From positions 1-6,618 of the forward strand of contig JAHJRK010000258.1 in NCBI GenBank assembly GCA_018830925.1: a stretch of 6,618 nucleotides of DNA. The letters run 5' to 3'. How positions within the stretch are numbered: the first letter of the stretch is position 1; each line of letters begins with the position of its first letter. Both the position numbers and the translations under genes were made by a program. A model generated the notes under the pieces. That model was not told the origin of the DNA, searched no databases, and saw nothing but the letters and a program-made list of their open reading frames with translations. The stretch is from Pseudomonadota bacterium. Its GTDB lineage: Bacteria > Desulfobacterota > Desulfobacteria > Desulfobacterales > RPRI01. This document shows positions 5,098-6,618 of this stretch, one piece after another.

Positions 5098-5282
5098 TCT
5101 GACAAGCCGTACTTCGCACGAACTTCTTTTACGTCCTTGGTCCGGCCTGCCTTGCTGTCGGCCAACCCACGCTCAATCGTCTCCCGGACGTAAATTTCGC
5201 GCATCAGATCATCCCATGTAGCATGTGGGGGCATCCGATCAATGAGTCTGTGCGCTTTTTCCTTTTCCATAACCGTTGACAT
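5094..5282 (-). CDS. Antitoxin of the ParE/RelE-type pair
   Basis: This small, charged 62-aa protein lies directly upstream of the toxin gene and overlaps it by 4 bp. The segment ATWDDLMREIYVRETIERGLADSKAGRT (residues 21-48), followed by VKEVRAKYGL, is a typical antitoxin layout: an N-terminal helical part for folding and DNA binding, then a helix that wraps the toxin. I recognise it as a common RelB/ParD-like partner of ParE/RelE toxins but cannot name a precise family. The ATG at 5282 has AGGAG 8 nt upstream. The in-frame ATG at codon 5 lies too far from that site to be preferred. Antitoxins of this kind usually repress their own promoter alone and with the toxin, and the likely promoter is 120-145 bp upstream. 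Confidence 0.87.
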   Translation of the reverse strand: MSTVMEKEKAHRLIDRMPPHATWDDLMREIYVRETIERGLADSKAGRTKDVKEVRAKYGLSE

Positions 5283-5399
5283 AATGTTGTCTCCTGTATT
5301 TCTCTAAATAGAGGCAATATCAATTTTTGCGGAGCCGAAGATAAATTATCCATACCAATTGACGTATTAAAAATACATAAATAATTTTAAATTTCAGAA

Positions 5400-5428
5400 A
5401 ACATATTACAGTAGAAAATAGCTGTCAA
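5400..5428 (-). promoter_or_regulatory. Likely sigma-70 promoter of the toxin-antitoxin operon
   Basis: On the minus strand a perfect -35 TTGACA (5428-5423) is followed after exactly 17 bp by TATGTT (5405-5400), which matches the -10 consensus at four of six positions. Transcription would start near 5393, giving an AT-rich leader of about 110 nt before the antitoxin ATG. The leader holds a short imperfect palindrome around GATAAATTATC (5340-5350), which could be an operator. Confidence 0.5.
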
Positions 5429-5456
5429 TAAACAAACCATCAACAGGGTAGGAGCC

Positions 5457-5542
5457 AACAGGCAGAAAAGGATGAATCTTTCAGGGCATAACACCGTACT
5501 TCTTTAATTTCTTATGCAGGGTCCTTCTCGTTATGCCAAGCC
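5457..5542. repeat. Imperfect 86-bp direct repeat, copy B (end of the intact regulator gene)
   Basis: This is the partner of the repeat at 4643-4728, in the same orientation. It covers the last 20 codons of the full-length response-regulator gene and 24 bp beyond its stop. The shared part beyond the stop codon (AACAGGC and the following bases) shows that a continuous genomic segment is duplicated or homologous, not just a protein domain. Confidence 0.85.
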
Positions 5543-6618
5543 TTCTTGCGGTTTCACTCTTGTTCCCGCCCAAAAATTCCAAGGTTCTCAGTATAGAGAT
5601 TTTTTCTATCTCTTCAAGCGGCATGTCCGCGACTTCGGGCCAGGCAATGCTCTGATTATCTCCGGAACGTTTTATTACATCAGGCAGATCATCCTCATCC
5701 AGGTATTCCGAACGGGCCAGAACAACCGCCCTTTCAACAGCGTTCATAAGTTCCCGGACATTTCCCGGCCACTCGTATTTGACGATCCCGTCCATTGCTC
5801 CCGGGGTAAAGCCTTTAACCTTCTTACGGTTTCTTTCGGCAAACATCTCAAGGAAGCTTGTTGCAAGAAGCGGAATATCCTCTTTTCTTTCCCGCAGGGC
5901 GGGAGTCCTCAGATTAACAACATTCAGCCGGTAATAAAGGTCTTCACGAAAAGCCCAGGATGCGACCATCTCTTTAAGGTCTCTGTTTGTTGCGGCAATA
6001 ACTCTCACATCCGTTTTTACTGCATTTTCACCCCCGACACGGGTTATCTCTCTTTCCTGCAGCACGCGCAGAAGCTTTACCTGCATTGAAAGAGGCATTT
6101 CGCTGATTTCGTCAAGCAGAATACTACCCCCGTTTGCCTGGATAAAGCGCCCTTCTTTCCTTCTGTCCGCCCCGGTAAAAGAACCCTTTTCATGGCCGAA
6201 CAGTTCCGACTCAAGAAGGGTATCCGTAATCGCAGCGCAGTTTATTTTCACAAAAGGCCCCTCTTTTCTTGCGCTGTTGAAATGAATCGCGCCTGCTATC
6301 AGCTCCTTTCCGGTTCCTGATTCGCCTGTAATAAGCACAGTGGCTTCTGACGGAGCAACGAGGGCAACTGTCTCAAGCAGCTTTACCATTGCGGGACTTC
6401 GCCCGATTATGTTCCGCATGTCGAAACTGATCCCTAAATTTTCCTTGAGAAGGCGGTTCTCTGCCTTAAGGTGGATATGCTCCATAGCTCTTTCAATTGT
6501 CAGTCTCAATTTATCAAAATCAAGAGGTTTTGTCAGGTAATCATAAGCCCCCTGCTTAATCGCATCAACAGCCGCTTCAACAGAGGAATAAGCCGTCATA
6601 ATAATAACCGGGATTGCA
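5481..6618 (-). CDS. Sigma-54-dependent response regulator, NtrC family, N-terminus beyond the window
   Basis: 378 residues are visible. The beginning, with most of the receiver domain and the phosphorylated aspartate, lies off the right edge. Residues 1-40 are the receiver's end, with conserved T8 (in MTAYSS) and K30 (in TKP). The AAA+ domain carries Walker A GESGTGKE (98-105), the sigma-54 contact loop GSFTGA (145-150, a variant of GAFTGA), Walker B with ILLDE (166-170), sensor I ATNRDL (209-214), arginine residues in AFREDLYYRLNV (222-233) and WPGNVREL (283-290). A Fis-type helix-turn-helix ends the protein (about 349-373). It should activate sigma-54 promoters when phosphorylated by a histidine kinase, perhaps encoded upstream. 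The layout is AtoC/ZraR/NtrC-like and the signal cannot be told. The methionine at 6599 lies inside the receiver domain and is not the start. Confidence 0.95.
   Translation of the reverse strand, partial: AIPVIIMTAYSSVEAAVDAIKQGAYDYLTKPLDFDKLRLTIERAMEHIHLKAENRLLKENLGISFDMRNIIGRSPAMVKLLETVALVAPSEATVLITGESGTGKELIAGAIHFNSARKEGPFVKINCAAITDTLLESELFGHEKGSFTGADRRKEGRFIQANGGSILLDEISEMPLSMQVKLLRVLQEREITRVGGENAVKTDVRVIAATNRDLKEMVASWAFREDLYYRLNVVNLRTPALRERKEDIPLLATSFLEMFAERNRKKVKGFTPGAMDGIVKYEWPGNVRELMNAVERAVVLARSEYLDEDDLPDVIKRSGDNQSIAWPEVADMPLEEIEKISILRTLEFLGGNKSETARRLGITRRTLHKKLKKYGVMP

Noticed and set aside
5514..6089. Long plus-strand frame of 191 codons
   Set aside because: It is the antisense shadow of the response-regulator AAA+ domain, with no ribosome site and no family resemblance. 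The other long plus-strand frames opposite the cassette genes and trxC were rejected for the same reason.

Overview
The window is a stretch of bacterial chromosome. The visible genes are nearly all on the minus strand, so it reads from right to left. The core genes (an NtrC-family response regulator and a TrxC-type thioredoxin coupled to an unrecognised gene) suggest a Gram-negative bacterium, perhaps Desulfobacterota or another former deltaproteobacterium. That placement is an inference from style and gene content, not from a marker gene.

Layout, right to left. (1) 6618-5481: most of a sigma-54-dependent response regulator, entering from the right edge. (2) 5428-4795: a type II toxin-antitoxin pair (RelB/ParD-like antitoxin, ParE/RelE-family toxin) with its own likely promoter. 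The pair lies between two imperfect 86-bp direct repeats (4643-4728 and 5457-5542), both carrying the 3' end of a response-regulator gene. (3) 4631-1318: a small chromosomal integron that I read as degenerate. It has a plus-strand stub of the integrase gene intI (about 29 codons with an internal stop, cut off after codon 29), an attI-like site with two matching palindromes, and three gene cassettes read leftward. Each cassette ends in a recognisable attC site. The cassettes encode a 383-aa PIN-domain protein, a SugE/Gdx-type small multidrug resistance exporter, and a 409-aa protein with a PD-(D/E)XK nuclease motif. (4) 1317-1017: about 300 bp without a convincing gene. (5) 1016-1: a thioredoxin with an N-terminal zinc ribbon, followed 8 bp later by a gene I do not recognise, which runs off the left edge.

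The main discovery is the integron. It is recognisable only by combining the attC hairpins between the genes, a perfect GTTRRRY core in front of the first cassette, and the broken integrase start facing away from the array. With intI destroyed here, the cassettes should be fixed unless an integrase acts in trans. Two of the three cassette genes look like nucleases of unknown role (PIN and PD-(D/E)XK) and are candidates for phage defence or stress functions. The third fits guanidinium export. Smaller structural oddities are a composite 144-bp attC with three hairpins, and short ORFs that begin at the ATG inside the attC R' core and lead into the following gene.
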